Shown piece after piece: positions 53,154 through 64,000 of a DNA stretch of 64,000 bases. Each line of letters starts with the position of its first letter. The stretch's first letter is position 1. The stretch comes from Adiantum capillus-veneris (Eukaryota > Streptophyta > Polypodiopsida > Polypodiales > Pteridaceae). Where the stretch lies: the NCBI GenBank assembly GCA_014529385.2, contig CM043949.1, positions 146,303,350 to 146,367,349 of the forward strand. Reading direction: 5' to 3'. The notes under the pieces are model-generated. The model was not told the origin of the DNA and ran no database searches. It was given only the letters and a program-made list of their open reading frames with translations. A program made the position numbers and the translations under genes.

Positions 53154-54575
53154 TGTTGGGAGTCATTGTAGCATCACCTAATCACATCCCAATACCCAAT
53201 CCGTGGATCAGCAACTCGGGTAGCGCTTGGAGGCATGAACTTCATTGGATGTATTGAATCAGAGGATTCAAGAGAATGCTCTTCCAATGCAATAGAGATT
53301 AGCCATGAATCACTAACTCTAATCACACCATAAACATCAATCAAGCATCACCTACACACATTAAGCCCACCAAAGTCCAACTTGCCATAGACTTGAATCT
53401 CAAAGCACTCTCTTGACAAACACACACTAATTGCATTGGTGTTGGCCTCTCCAATCACCACATGCCAATCAAGGTACTTAATCAAAATCTACACACACAA
53501 ATGTGAATGGTGCTTGAGTCTCATTAAACCCATCCACACATGAGCAAACAATAGGGTGCATACTCTAATCACAAGATTAAGAACCCACTTAATCAACCTA
53601 ATTAGAGATATTAAATATCATAAATTGAGTACTCATAGAATGATAGGAGTGGTCAATAAGCAAGAAGTCATCACGACACACTCAAATCTAGAATAATGAG
53701 AAGGTGAAACTACTTCATGACATAATGGAATATAGAAGAATTAAGACTAATGAAAAAAGTATAGATTAGATTAATCAAAAAGTGCTTCTCCAATTACAAA
53801 GGATTAGCACTAGCTTTCTAAGCATGGGCATTAAGCTCAAGGCTAGTCCATCCAAGACCATTCAAGAGAGAGCTCTCAAGAATGAATCCTCTTTGCATAA
53901 AAGGGATTTTTATAAAGGCATGAACCACAAGCCTTTCTACTATGGGATTAAGTTGAGCCCTCTATCATATACAATTTGGAACTCTTAAATGAGCCCAAGA
54001 CCTTATACAATGTGAATAGGAAATACTTTGCACATCCATAGCATATCTCTAGCTTGGTACATAATCAATGTACCATGTGTTAGCCACTGCTAACAATGTT
54101 GCTTATATCTTCTTCTTTTTTGTCAGGTTCATCTACATAGTTAGTGTGTCGGGGGCTGAATGACCTACATAGAGAATGCATCAAGGATCTTGAATTTTCT
54201 TGGACTAAATACTTGGTGTGAAACTAAAGAGACATGGAATCTAAATAGATATAATCGGTGTTCATATTCTGATAACTATTGGTATTTGGAATCCTTTTAG
54301 AGCTCAACTTTATGAAGGGAGGCAAAGAAGCTTTGACTTATGTCTATCTGAGGTAACTTGCAGGTGTTTTGGTATCCTTAATAGGAGTAGATGTGGATGG
54401 TAGACCAATTAATTCCACACAGGGTTTGATCCTTGTACTTAGTGATTTATGGTTTTAAAGTTATGGTATATCCAAATAGCATAAAGTCATGGTTTACCTG
54501 TTTCATTTAGAGAGGCATTTAAATATTCTCTTTTTTGATTCTCTTGTTTCATCTATAAACTCTATTTTGTCTTCC

Positions 54576-54579
<4 letters not shown>
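53154..54579 (-). repeat. Possible LTR, right end not found
   Basis: Starts tgttgggagtcattg (the complement of an LTR end) beside the primer site. It is AT-rich and non-coding. I cannot see where it stops or find its partner. Confidence 0.35.

Positions 54580-54618
<39 letters not shown>
54580..54618. repeat. (TC)n microsatellite followed by a C run
   Basis: 39 bp of TC, then cccccccgcccg. No retroelement junction is recognised here. Confidence 0.95.
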
Positions 54619-54620
<2 letters not shown>

Positions 54621-54944
54621 CCCCCGCCCGAAATGTGGTGCACACATATATTCACCCTCCACTTAAGACCAATTAGGATTATGGGAAAAATGCACAAAGA
54701 TGGAACACTCTTCTCTCCATTTCTTGAGGAAAGATGAACGGCGTTTGAGGATGCACAATGTTCTTGTCTGCAAATAGTAAGTAGCCACTATTGCTTGAAG
54801 TTTGCATTGAACTATGTTTTCTATCAGCCTATGTGATAACATGTATGTATGTGAAAGCATATGTGCACACACACCCATGTTGTTGTCAGTTCTGCTTCTT
54901 GCATGGCTAGAAGGAAGTTTGAAAAGGGACTCGTCTATCAATTA

Positions 54945-54948
<4 letters not shown>

Positions 54949-55028
<80 letters not shown>
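54949..55028. repeat. Compound (CT)n(CA)n microsatellite
   Basis: 28 bp of CT changes at 54976/54977 to 52 bp of CA without a break. Confidence 0.97.
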
Positions 55029-55029
<1 letters not shown>

Positions 55030-56320
55030 TAGTTCACAAAAAAAGTATAGAAGTTGAGAAAACAACCCGAAACCTAAAATTGAGCACTACGTATAATTTC
55101 ACAAGGAGTTTGACATTTCTCACAAAAATGGACACTTTCTTACACTTTTTGTATAATGCTTAACTTCAAGAGCTTCTTGAAAAAAATTGCAGATCTAGAT
55201 GTGTGAGTTGGAGGACATGGGGGCACTCGATGCTCATCAACTCCATAATTTCTTGCCTCAAAAACACTCGGTGTCTCCCATAAAGGAGTTTAAGATGTTA
55301 TGGTAGGTCACAATGTGGCACGTATTATGAAAGGTGTATAAAACATTCCATGGACATAAATAATAACTAGGGCACCTTTTGTGAGCATTATTGCAACAAG
55401 ACTTGTCTTTTCTAGCTGGAGGCTTTAAAAATCCCACACGTAAAACTCCATGACAAGTTTTGGTCTTAACTAAGACATGCAAATGCTAGAATAATACTAG
55501 AGAAAACATACTAAAACTACAAAGTCCAATGTTGTGCATTGGTTGCTACAACATTCAACAAAGCTCGGGCTGTAATTCGAGCTTATAGAGGAAAAAGAGT
55601 CGAGAACTACCTCTACTAAAAATTCAAATTTGACATTTAGTTTTGTCAAGCTCTGTCAAATTCAAACTCAATGTTAGTTTCAAAATTTGAAAATAACGTT
55701 GACAGTCTGTGTCAGAAAACATTCCGTGAGCCAAGCCTCGCCTGTTCCGTGAGCCTTGCATGTTGTTTTCAGCTCGCCATGAGCGGATAAGGCCAAAAGG
55801 AGTATAGTAGTTATATGTTTTGAGACTTGCATGTTGTTACCGCAATGACAATCCTGATCTCATGGTGGTTCTTCATGCAACCATGAGTGGCCTATGGGCT
55901 TGTAGAGCTGTCTTGCAATACTAATGAAGCATGCCTTTGCCACGATCCTCATAATCTACTATTTCCACCTTGTGCCATCACTGCATAACCGGGAACACTT
56001 TGAAAATGTAACTCATGAAGTGCATGTGAGCAATTGGAGCTGTTCATTTATACATAGCAAGCTGGGCAGGGGAGAAAGAAATTCATAACTATAGCCGCGT
56101 GAGGTTAGCTGACACAAAGGTATGGGCTTGCCTAATGTGGGTGCCAACACAGTCGGGATAGCCGGCAGAGGTTGCGATTGATAATGCATGCAGGTGGCTC
56201 GACGGGTGCAAGGAAGCACAAGGAGTACAATGATCAGCAAGAGGTGACCTGTGTACTCAAAATATGTGATCTACAACAAACAAAGGTTGAGAGGCAGTCC
56301 CATTGGATATAGTCTAATAT
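55029..56320. other. No gene recognised
   Basis: Open frames are short and lack known motifs. A short local repeat (ttccgtgagcc) occurs at about 55725 and 55747. Confidence 0.45.
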
Positions 56321-56436
56321 GGTTTGATTCACATGAGTGGTGCATCACAACGCATCTCTCACAATAGGGAGTTGGAATGGTTTGATTCACATGAGTGGTG
56401 CATCACAACGCATCTCTCACAATAGGGAGTTGGAAT
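56321..56436. repeat. 58-bp tandem duplication, identical units
   Basis: ggtttgattcacatgagtgg ... gggagttggaat occurs twice, at 56321-56378 and 56379-56436, apparently without a mismatch, so the duplication is recent. Confidence 0.95.
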
Positions 56437-56549
56437 GGTGATCCTCATGATTTGTTTTGGTTGGACCCTATAGCAAAAGTATATTGGGCTAAGATCTAAG
56501 CCATCTCCTTCTTTGAGCACTTAGAATGATTCATTTCCTTAGTTGAGTA

Positions 56550-57170
56550 CTTAGGCTAAGGCTGGAACTCGAGACTCAACCCTTTTGTGATTGTTTTCAA
56601 GGCTAAAACTCGAACTTAAGTTCGAGCCACAATCTTTTTGCGACTGTCTTCAAGGTTAAGGCTCGAAATTAAGTTCGAACTTAAGTTCAAGCCTCAACCT
56701 TGAAACAGTCACAAAAGGGTTGAGGCTCAAACTCTTGTCATAGTTCCTTAAGGTTGAGCCTCAACGTTGAAAATAGTCACATAAGGATTAAGTTCGAGCC
56801 TCAGCCTTGAAAATAGTCACAAAAGGGCTATGGCTCGAACTTAAGTTTGAGCCTCAATCTTGAAACAATCACAAAAGGGTTGAGGTTGAGCCTCATCATA
56901 GTTGTTAAGTTTGAACCTCAACCTTGAAAACAGATACAAAGGATTAAGTTCGAGCCTCATCGTAGTTTGAGCCACAAACTTGAACATATTCACAAAAGGT
57001 TTGTGGCTCAGACTTAAGTTCAAGCCTTAAGTTCTAGTCAGAACCCTCCAGTCAGAACCCTTTTGTGATCGTGTTCAAGTTTGTGGCTCTAACTAGGATG
57101 AGGCTAGAACTTAAGTTTGAGCCACAACCAAGGTTAAGGCTAGAACTTAGGTAGCTGACTGGTAGCTACA
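56550..57170. repeat. Palindromic repeat field built on CTCGAACTTAAGTTCGAG
   Basis: Degenerate units of about 60-75 bp alternate gaggctcgaacttaagttcg, gcctcaaccttgaaa and cagtcacaaaaggg. The core CTCGAACTTAAGTTCGAG (perfect at about 56596) is its own complement. The two ends of each unit are mutually complementary (ggttgaggc and gcctcaacc), so units can fold into hairpins or pair in either orientation. It is a satellite-like array of about 600 bp. Confidence 0.8.
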
Positions 57171-57437
57171 AAGTTAAAACAAGCACTTTTTAAACAACTT
57201 TTCCTACTCCGTAAGATTAACAAGAGTATAGAGACTAATAAAACTTTACATGAAAACTAGGATGTATGTCTATAAGCTCAAATAAACCCAAGAGATGTTG
57301 ATTTCAAGTGCCACTTTTAAGTGTAGCACTTCAATAAGTATAAAATTCATGATTGGTCTTGATATGATTGTATACATGACAAGCTAGGTTGGGTGCTGTT
57401 ATTTCTTTTGCACTAGGATGTAAATTGGAATTATGTA
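57171..57437. other. No feature recognised
   Basis: AT-rich spacer. Confidence 0.4.
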
Positions 57438-58310
57438 TTGATGGAAAAGTATAGAATGGACACTACCCAAGAAGCTCCTCATACAAATACTTCTCTAGAG
57501 ACAATAGTAGGGGGTACAAACGAGTCAGTAGTGCCTACAACTCTTGCAAAAAGGGGACACAAATTGATAGAAATGGCCATCAATGAAATGAAGGAACGGA
57601 TTGCATGCACAAAAGAAGAACACTAGAAAAAAGAAATGGAAGGAGATTAGAATTCTCCATTTAGTTAATCTTCAACTACTAAAGCCAACAACAATCAATG
57701 AAGATTGGTATACTCGATCACTCCCACTCCCACTAATCCAATATGAGTGTCTTCACAAGAAAGCCTCCATTGAGCAGGAAATGGTTGAAGCTCACAACCA
57801 AGTGAGTGACAACCAAAATGGCAAATGGAATGGATGGAAAAGCATCCTAAATAGTGAATTCACATGATGAGGGCACCCAATCTAGTCAAGAAAGATGTCA
57901 CTTTCTGCCCAGTGCCACGTGTCAGGACTTGGATTTAGCATGAGTCACTACAAAAGAGACACCACAACTGGTTGAATTTACCATGCTCTACCAAGTCCCA
58001 CATACAAGGAAAGACTAGATGAGGAATATATGCTCAACACTCTTACCACAACTATAAACAATATGAAGGGTTGCTTGATCTTTCTTGTCAGATGCTCAAG
58101 AATATATGCAAGATGATGGATGCTTGCATCACAATGTACCATAAACCATGGATCTTTGAAACTCCATGGCTATCATTCTTGGAGGGAAACAAGGGTTTGG
58201 TCTATGATCTCAGTAAGCAGCCAAACAAGAAAAATCTACATGGATTCTTTGCACGCCTAATGTTCATGCCATCCTACTTCATGAACACATTTGAAGACTT
58301 GATTAGCTAA
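57438..58310 (+). other. Unrecognised ORF cluster
   Basis: Three short plus-strand frames in close succession. One reads MDTTQEAPHTNTSLETIVGG, then AKRGHKLIEMAINEMKERIA (57438-57626). A middle frame (57601-57867) is low in recognisable motifs. The last reads MLDLSCQMLKNICKMMDACI, then MYHKPWIFETPWLSFLEGNK and LHGFFARLMFMPSYFMNTFE (58071-58310). The charged helix and the aromatic-rich block look protein-like, but I recognise no family and the frames do not join. It could be a decayed gene or the gag-like part of an unknown element. Confidence 0.25.
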
Positions 58311-59331
58311 TCTCCCCCTTTTGATTTTAGCTAGAATTAGTTTGTTTTGTCTTAGAAAAATAGCTAAATTATATAAGATAATTTTCAAGGCTTACTTATG
58401 ATGTATACTAACTCTAATAAATAGCACATAATTATATATCTAACTTGATTAGCTAATTTTCCCCTTTTAACTTATGGCTTAAAATAGCTAAGTTTATCTG
58501 AATTAAATACCTAGACTACTTTTCTGTTAATGAGATAAGTACCTTGTGTTGCTAACAGTATTTCCTAGTTGTGATAGTTAACTTAAGAATATTTGAGTTA
58601 ATTAAGTAAGTTTACCATTAATTTTTTGGTTAAAATCAGCTAATTTTTTCCATATTAAATACAAAGACTAATAAAAAAATTAGAATATAAAATTTCTAGC
58701 TTTTCAATAGTCTAATAAAGCTCTAATAGTTATCTTGTACTAATCTAAGCTTAATTAGTATATTTACTCTTAATTTAAGACTAAAAAGATCAACTTTAAT
58801 GGCCAGGTCTCCGAGTCTAATTCAAACTAAGAGGCCTAGGATCCTATTTATAGTTTTTCTGGCACACACAGTCTATCTTTGGCTAAAACTGACAATACCT
58901 TGCTACACAAGAAGCCCCCATCCTCAAGAAGGTGCCATCTGGTGCTAAATCAGCGCCTGGAAGCTCCTGCAATCTCCTCCCACAACCTGCCTGATTAAAA
59001 AATTAACCTTGCTAATTTTTAAAGCTATTTTTTGCTATTTTTATAAATATCTGGAGAAAATATTTAGGAGGCCTTATAAAAATGATTATTGCAACCATCC
59101 AATTTTTCTTAACAATCTAATTTACATTGAATCTTCTGGAGGGACTAGCGGGGTCAGTTTTTGTCCAAATTTAATTTTGAAAATTTATAGCCCTGGGTTT
59201 GCTGTGCTTAAGGTTCCAAAATAAAAATTTTAATTGCTTTTGAGATAGTGTTTTTACCTATTTGTATGACCGATGCTTTCTCCTAAAGCTTTGAGTTCAT
59301 TCACGGCAGCTAGAAAGGTGGAGACCTTACA
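58311..59331 (-). repeat. LTR of Gypsy-5 (left end not found)
   Basis: On the minus strand the LTR starts TGTAAGGTCTCCACC at 59331 after a purine-rich tract (gttggggtgat). A TATA box (tataaata on the minus strand, 58845-58852) lies about 480 bp into it, a normal distance for a promoter. The sequence to its left is very AT-rich and the LTR end is not identifiable. Confidence 0.5.
58845..58852 (-). promoter_or_regulatory. TATA box of the Gypsy-5 LTR
   Basis: TATAAATA on the minus strand within aaaaactataaataggatcc. It is the best core-promoter match in the LTR. Confidence 0.5.
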
Positions 59332-59366
59332 ATCACCCCAACTTAAGAATTTGAGATGCCCTCATT

Positions 59367-59555
59367 TCAACCGAAAATGGGAAAGTCTTTGAGAAGAGAG
59401 GTTTCATCTTCCCAAGTGGCATCTTTTGTGGGATAATCTTTCCACTTTACCAAATGTTCCTTAATTACTATGTTTCTAATAGTTCTTTCCAGGATGCAAT
59501 CTGGCTGAAGTTTCATCACTCCTTGTTGTTGCATTACAATCTGTTCGTCCCCCAA
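59367..59555 (-). pseudogene. Gypsy-5 integrase C-terminal chromodomain
   Basis: QPDCILERTIRNIVIKEHLV, then KWKDYPTKDATWEDETSLLK. The family pattern ILXRRXRXXXXXEYLVKWKGYPXXXATWE is clear. One aromatic-cage position is changed from Tyr to His (EHLVKW) and W-K-D-Y is kept. Such domains steer integration to marked chromatin. Confidence 0.85.
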
Positions 59556-60495
59556 TGCATGGTTGGGATTTGAGATGTAGGGTTTTAGGCTGACGTGAAA
59601 TACATTATGAACTTTGATATGATTGGGCAGCTTTAATTTGTAGGCTTGATCACTGAGGACCTTGATTATTTTATAAGGACCGCAATACCTAGGGCTAAGC
59701 TTTTCCCAGAGATAGGTTGCTTCTTTTTGGAAGTGCTTGAAGAAAAACCTTATCTCCTTGTTTGAAGATCTGATTGGATTGCTTTTGGTCTGTATAATTC
59801 TTTTGACAATCCTTAGCTGCCTGAATATCTTGTCATGTGGCTTTGGTTTGGGATTCCATTTCCTCTAACATTTTCTTTGAGGCTTCTACCCTTATAGTAG
59901 GGTCAAAAAAATTCAATGGTGATATGCATTCATGCCTATATAGAGCATTGAAAGGTGACATCCCAATGATTTTATGGAAAAATTCTACCAAGGGAAGAAA
60001 TTGAATCCACTTACAGGGTTCTCTACTGCAATAAGCTCAAAGGATACCTTCAATTACTTGGTTTACCCGTTCTGTTTGTCCATCTGTCTAAGGATGATAT
60101 GCCGAGCTGAAGCATAGTTGTGTTCCTAAAGCTTCAAATAGAGCCTTCCAAAACTTTGAAGTGAACTTTGCATCCATGTCACCGATAATTCTCTTTGGAA
60201 ACCCATGTAGTCTAAAGATCTCCTTAGCAAAGATCTTGCTTATATTTGAGGCTGTATAAGTGGTTTTTACTGGTATTAGATGAGATGCTTTGGTAAGCAT
60301 ATCCACAACTACCATTAGGAAGTCGTACCCTCCTTGAACTGTGGGAAGGCCTGTGATGAAATCCATGTTAATGAATTCCCACTTCATTTGAGGAATGTCT
60401 AAGGGTTTCAGCTTTCTTGGCATCATCACTCGTTCAGCCTTGTTTCTTTGACGAGAGAAGCATTGTCTGATATATCGAAGTACATCCCTCTTCAT
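59556..60495 (-). pseudogene. Gypsy-5 integrase core
   Basis: IPQMKWEFINMDFITGLPTV (first Asp), HGFPKRIIGDMDAKFTSKFW (family SDRD reads GDMD, Asp present), then FSSAYHP at 60090. Beyond that come a TAA-type stop (HPQTDGQTE context, tctaaggat on the plus strand) and decayed C-terminal sequence to 59556. The zinc finger is represented only by YIRQCFSRQRNK, where the Cys pair is largely lost. Confidence 0.85.
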
Positions 60496-60684
60496 TGTTC
60501 CGGTCTAGAAGTAGATTTTTCTCAAGGTATTAAGAATTTTTTCATATTCTAGGTGTCCTGATACTGGAATATCATGACCTTCAGGAAGAATTAACTGCTT
60601 TAGGGGGGTATCCTTAGGAATGTAAAGTCGATGTTTGTAATAAACAAGGCCATCCTCCATAGAATGGTCCTTTACTAGGGCTTT

Positions 60685-61140
60685 TTATTTTTTTGTTACA
60701 TCTTCCTGGCTGAGAATTTGAATGATTTGAAGATAGACTTCATCTTTCTGTGAGCATTCCCTCACCTTATCCAATCTTGGATTGTTGGCCATGGAGATGG
60801 CTCCAAGGAAGTCTTTTTCGCTAAGGGCACCGACATCCACATTTTCCTGTCCGAGTTTGTATTTTATTTGGAAATTGTATTCTTGAAGAAGTTCTATCCA
60901 ACGTCTTTGTCTCATGTTAAGGGTTGGTTGGGAAAAAGTCCATTTTAGACTCTAGTATCAGTGATCAGCAGAAACTGGCGTCCCAATAGATAACGTCTCC
61001 ATAACTTGAGGGCATGTATAACAACTAATAATTCCAAGTCATGAGTTGGATAGTTCAATTCATGAAGCCTTAATTTTTTGGAAGTGTAGGAAACTGGTCG
61101 GCCTTCCTGTGTTAAGACTGCTACAGACGGGAGCATAGAG
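60685..61140 (-). pseudogene. Gypsy-5 RNase H end and linker
   Basis: SVAVLTQEGRPVSYTSKKLR, ELNYPTHDLELLVVIHALKL, WRRYLLGRQFLLITDT, a one-base shift, then LKWTFSQPTLNMRQRRWIEL, LQEYNFQIKYKLGQENVDVG. Starts abruptly at about 61140. Confidence 0.85.
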
Positions 61141-64000
61141 AGCCCTGCAAAATACCGAAAACAATATACTGCAAGCCATAAAACGGACAAATCTCCATAC
61201 CTGGCGAATCCACGAGCACATAATCGACGCTATACGTGAACAGAGAGAGAGATAAAGAGCGGGAGAGAGCGAAAGAACATGCCCAGGCGCACCTCCGAGA
61301 GCGGAGTGCTACGCCTGGCATGGCCAGAGAGAAGAGGGGAGAGGAGAGAAGAAGTACACAGGCACTGGGTGCAATCTCCCCCCTGTGCAAGAGTGACCCT
61401 TTCCCTCTTGCACGTATTTGTTATATAGATTTCTTGAATGGTCAAATTGGTTACAAACTGGCCGGCCGGACATAATTGGCCAAAGCTCACAAAGAGCACT
61501 TGAATAATCAAATATACATAAAATGTAACATCCTTCTGCATAATCCATTATCTGCTGATGCTCTTGCCACCTGTCAGCTGCAATAGATAATAAAATATCA
61601 ATTCTATAACATACCTCTCCGTTGGAAAGCAATTGTCCTCAGTTGCGAAGATAAAAATCTGCAAACAGTACTTGTCAAAAACAGTGTTTAGTATGTTGTA
61701 TCAAAAACATCACATAATAAAAGAAAAATGTATGAAACTAAACAACATTAGCTTATGCCTGCCGTCATCCACATACTACCTATTCTAGTGTCCCATACCA
61801 CTAGAATAAGCAGTATATGGCATACCCTGATGAATTAGGATATCATTGGTCACACTCATCATTAATCTCATAATGTCAAGTCTCATCACATAAAGACTGC
61901 CGTAATAATCACCAGATACTAAATCCCAATCCAATTCCAATTCCACAATATAAGTCCAAATCCAAATCCCTGTCATTATGTACCCGGGTAACAAAATCAT
62001 ACCAGTTGCAGTGGTGGCCAGCTACTGCTGCATGATTTTGTGATCGGTGTTGCCTAAATCAGCGAATCTACACCAAGATGAGCATTTACACACTGCCTAA
62101 ATTGGCGGATCTGTGTGTATGTGACCAATGGACTAGACAAGACATAAAGGAGAAAAAGTATATTTACTCCGTTGTCGACATCACAGTGAAGTATATCACC
62201 AAACGACTTACAAATGGTTGTGCACTATCCCAGAGCACCTTAGCTCGCATGAGTAGCTACATAGCTTACTGACAAATCATCTCAACAAAAATTCTTTCAA
62301 TACAATTAGAGGGCATGAGCTTAGCAGTGTAAGAGGTAATCATAAAATTGGATAAAATATGGTTAGGATACTAGTACGAAAGCTGTAAAAATGAGTTTGC
62401 AAAATAAAGTAAAGAGATTACTTATCTGACGTCCTCGCATTATGGTATGCATAGGTTTTTGTGAATCCTTAAATGAGTTAGAGAAATGTAACAAAAACAA
62501 GTGAAGAACACGATAAAAACCTTTTGAGTAAGGTCAATCAAGATAGCTGCTTTATTTCCTTGAAAGTGTGGTAAACCAAATAAAGGTAATTGTGTGGAGC
62601 AGTGCTATTGTACAACAACTAGTAAAATATAACAGGGGGCCATTTGAAGAGGAGGAAACCTACGAAATCTTCAAAATTTTAAAAGTGCAACCAATTGTAA
62701 GTCATCAATTAAGAATGCATGACATTTGATAACGTTGATCGATAAAAGGAATTTCAGAAAGAGCATGCAATATAGCCTAGCCAGAATTAGATGAATTTGC
62801 AAAAAGTGGTCACCGAGCAAGCTGAGAGTAGGAGTATGAGCCTAGAACATTTTGTACCAGCTTATGCTAATTAAAAATATTAACCAACTGAAAATAAAAT
62901 GCTAACAACATTGCTAGGTATCGCAAAGGATTTAAAATATTGTGCACAGTACCGAAAAAAAACGATCATGCAAATTATGCCATAAAAATCCACAGATTAT
63001 AAGTAAAATAAAATCTCTGCAAATACTGTGATGGAATCTATTTGAAGATATTAGTTATATAAACCTAGGTCTTATGATCACTTTATGAAGCTTGATTGTG
63101 GTTGTCTCCAGCATATCATTTCATAGTTGTGTTCCAAATACTTTCTGCCTTAATTAGTGTTGTTACCCATCACAAATTTGTACTATTCGTCAATATCCCT
63201 TAGTACGCTTCTAGTCAAATTTGTGCATACATTATCATCTAGTCGCATTGTAATTGTCGATGGGGCATATAGTCAATGTAATTCTGGGGGGGGGGGGGGG
63301 GGGGGGGGAGTTATATGAGTAGATGCTAGGGTATAGAGACGAAGATAAAGCTACATCATATATGTCATCGTCCAGTATACTATGAGATGTGAAGGAACTT
63401 GCATTGTCTTTTTAGTGATTGAGACCATTGATTAGAGTTATGAGAGTCCTCAGGTTGTTTATGCTAGGGTGGGGTAATACGAGGAGAGACATTCACAGAG
63501 TGAGATGTTTGAGTGTGTGACAATAGAGACTATACATTTAGAATAATGAGATCAAACGGACAGAATCCGGGTGGATCTAATCCAATATATGGGTACAAAA
63601 TTAAAATGAAGTAAAGGGAAAGACTACTAAAAGCCTAAAGTCTGAGGCTAAAATCATTATATGTAGGGTTTAGGGTTTATTATTAACTCATACCACCAAC
63701 ACAAACCACCCACTCTGCTTTTGCAGCACACAAGATAACTAGACTGTCATGTGAGGGAGAGTGGAACTGCCATTCATATCTCCAATTGGTACATTATTTG
63801 CTAAGACACTTGCGATTCTCTCACATTATTTTCTAATACGATGCCTAGGTATTAAAGAAAATGAAGTAAGGTGAAAGACTAAAACAAAAAGTCTATGAAT
63901 ATCAAACTGAAATCATCGTCGTCGTCATCGGCAAGTCCCGTGGATGCCCGGCATTGGGTGTCGTCTCAAAAAGTATTGTATCAATGTAGCAGAAAGGCGA
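61141..64000. other. No confirmed gene
   Basis: About 2.86 kb. A short minus-strand protein-like stretch at 61540-61658 with splice-like borders is described as a finding. A run of 23 G is at 63286-63308. The remainder is AT-rich (62300-63250 especially) with no coding, tRNA or repeat signal that I can support. Confidence 0.45.
63286..63308 (+). repeat. G23 homopolymer
   Basis: 23 consecutive G in AT-rich surroundings. The length may be affected by sequencing. Confidence 0.9.

Larger units (their letters stand above)
59332..61140 (-). mobile_element. Gypsy-5: 5'-truncated chromodomain Ty3/Gypsy element
   Basis: On the minus strand: RNase H (61140-60945), linker, integrase, chromodomain (59555-59367), polypurine tract, LTR. 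RT, protease and gag are missing because the element is cut at about 61140. The chromodomain places it among the plant chromoviruses. Confidence 0.85.

Noticed and set aside
55258-55482. Cys-rich minus-strand frame as a zinc-finger protein
   Set aside because: Cysteine spacing fits no finger I know, and the frame is short and isolated.
61236-61475. Arg/Glu-rich plus-strand frame as an SR-like protein
   Set aside because: Short, purine-biased, no RNA-binding domain and no homology.
63663-63680. gtagggtttagggttta as an interstitial telomere
   Set aside because: Only about two plant telomere units; too short to distinguish from chance.

Overview
The window is nuclear DNA from a land plant, and almost all of it is retrotransposon sequence. 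It holds no bacterial-style genes or operons. The only host gene I can support is the terminal exon of a plant glutamate receptor-like (GLR) channel at 18090-18464. Long (GA/TC)n and (CA)n microsatellites, Ty3/Gypsy elements with plant-type primer sites, Ty1/Copia elements and a plant-like LINE all point to a large, repeat-rich genome. I suspect a fern or another seed-free plant, but the sequence alone does not prove it.

Left third (1-17.8 kb). This is a nested pile. One old LINE copy (LINE-A, plus strand) runs from about 1254 to 17748 in pieces. Its 5' piece (1254-2411) is upright, its middle (8452-9207 plus 3287-3613) is inverted, and its 3' piece (9778-10641 plus 17056-17748) is upright. 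The inverted block is bounded by two inverted copies of an LTR (2412-2634 and 9360-9606). A solo LTR (3619-8446, target duplication GGACA) sits inside the inverted piece. A second, better preserved LINE (LINE-1, 3840-7806, minus) sits inside a TC tract of that solo LTR. A complete but stop-riddled Ty3/Gypsy element with a second RNase H (Gypsy-1, 10642-17051, 533-bp LTRs, target duplication ACGT) sits in the 3' piece. Both LINE copies end directly against (TC)n, so this LINE looks microsatellite-targeting.

Middle (18-43 kb). The GLR exon is followed by a duplicated 3' UTR block and a GC-rich 155-bp foldback palindrome. Then come a decayed Copia (Copia-C, minus) and a Gypsy element (Gypsy-2, minus, 24245-32590) whose gag is split by a deleted Copia (Copia-A, 26628-30038, with TC tracts in both LTRs). 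Copia-B (minus, 32591-37731) follows, then an LTR with an Athila/Tat-like primer site, and the 3' end of another Gypsy (Gypsy-4, minus).

Right third (43-64 kb). Gypsy-3 (43451-52530, plus, target duplication AATTA) is structurally complete, with LTRs of 1642 and 1585 bp. It sits inside the leader of an older minus-strand element. Beyond it are microsatellites, a palindromic repeat field (56.5-57.2 kb), an unrecognised ORF cluster, and a 5'-truncated chromodomain Gypsy (Gypsy-5, minus, to 61140). The last 2.8 kb shows nothing I can name.

The elements do not form a pathway. The most interesting relationship is between TC tracts carried in LTRs and the LINE that lands in TC tracts.
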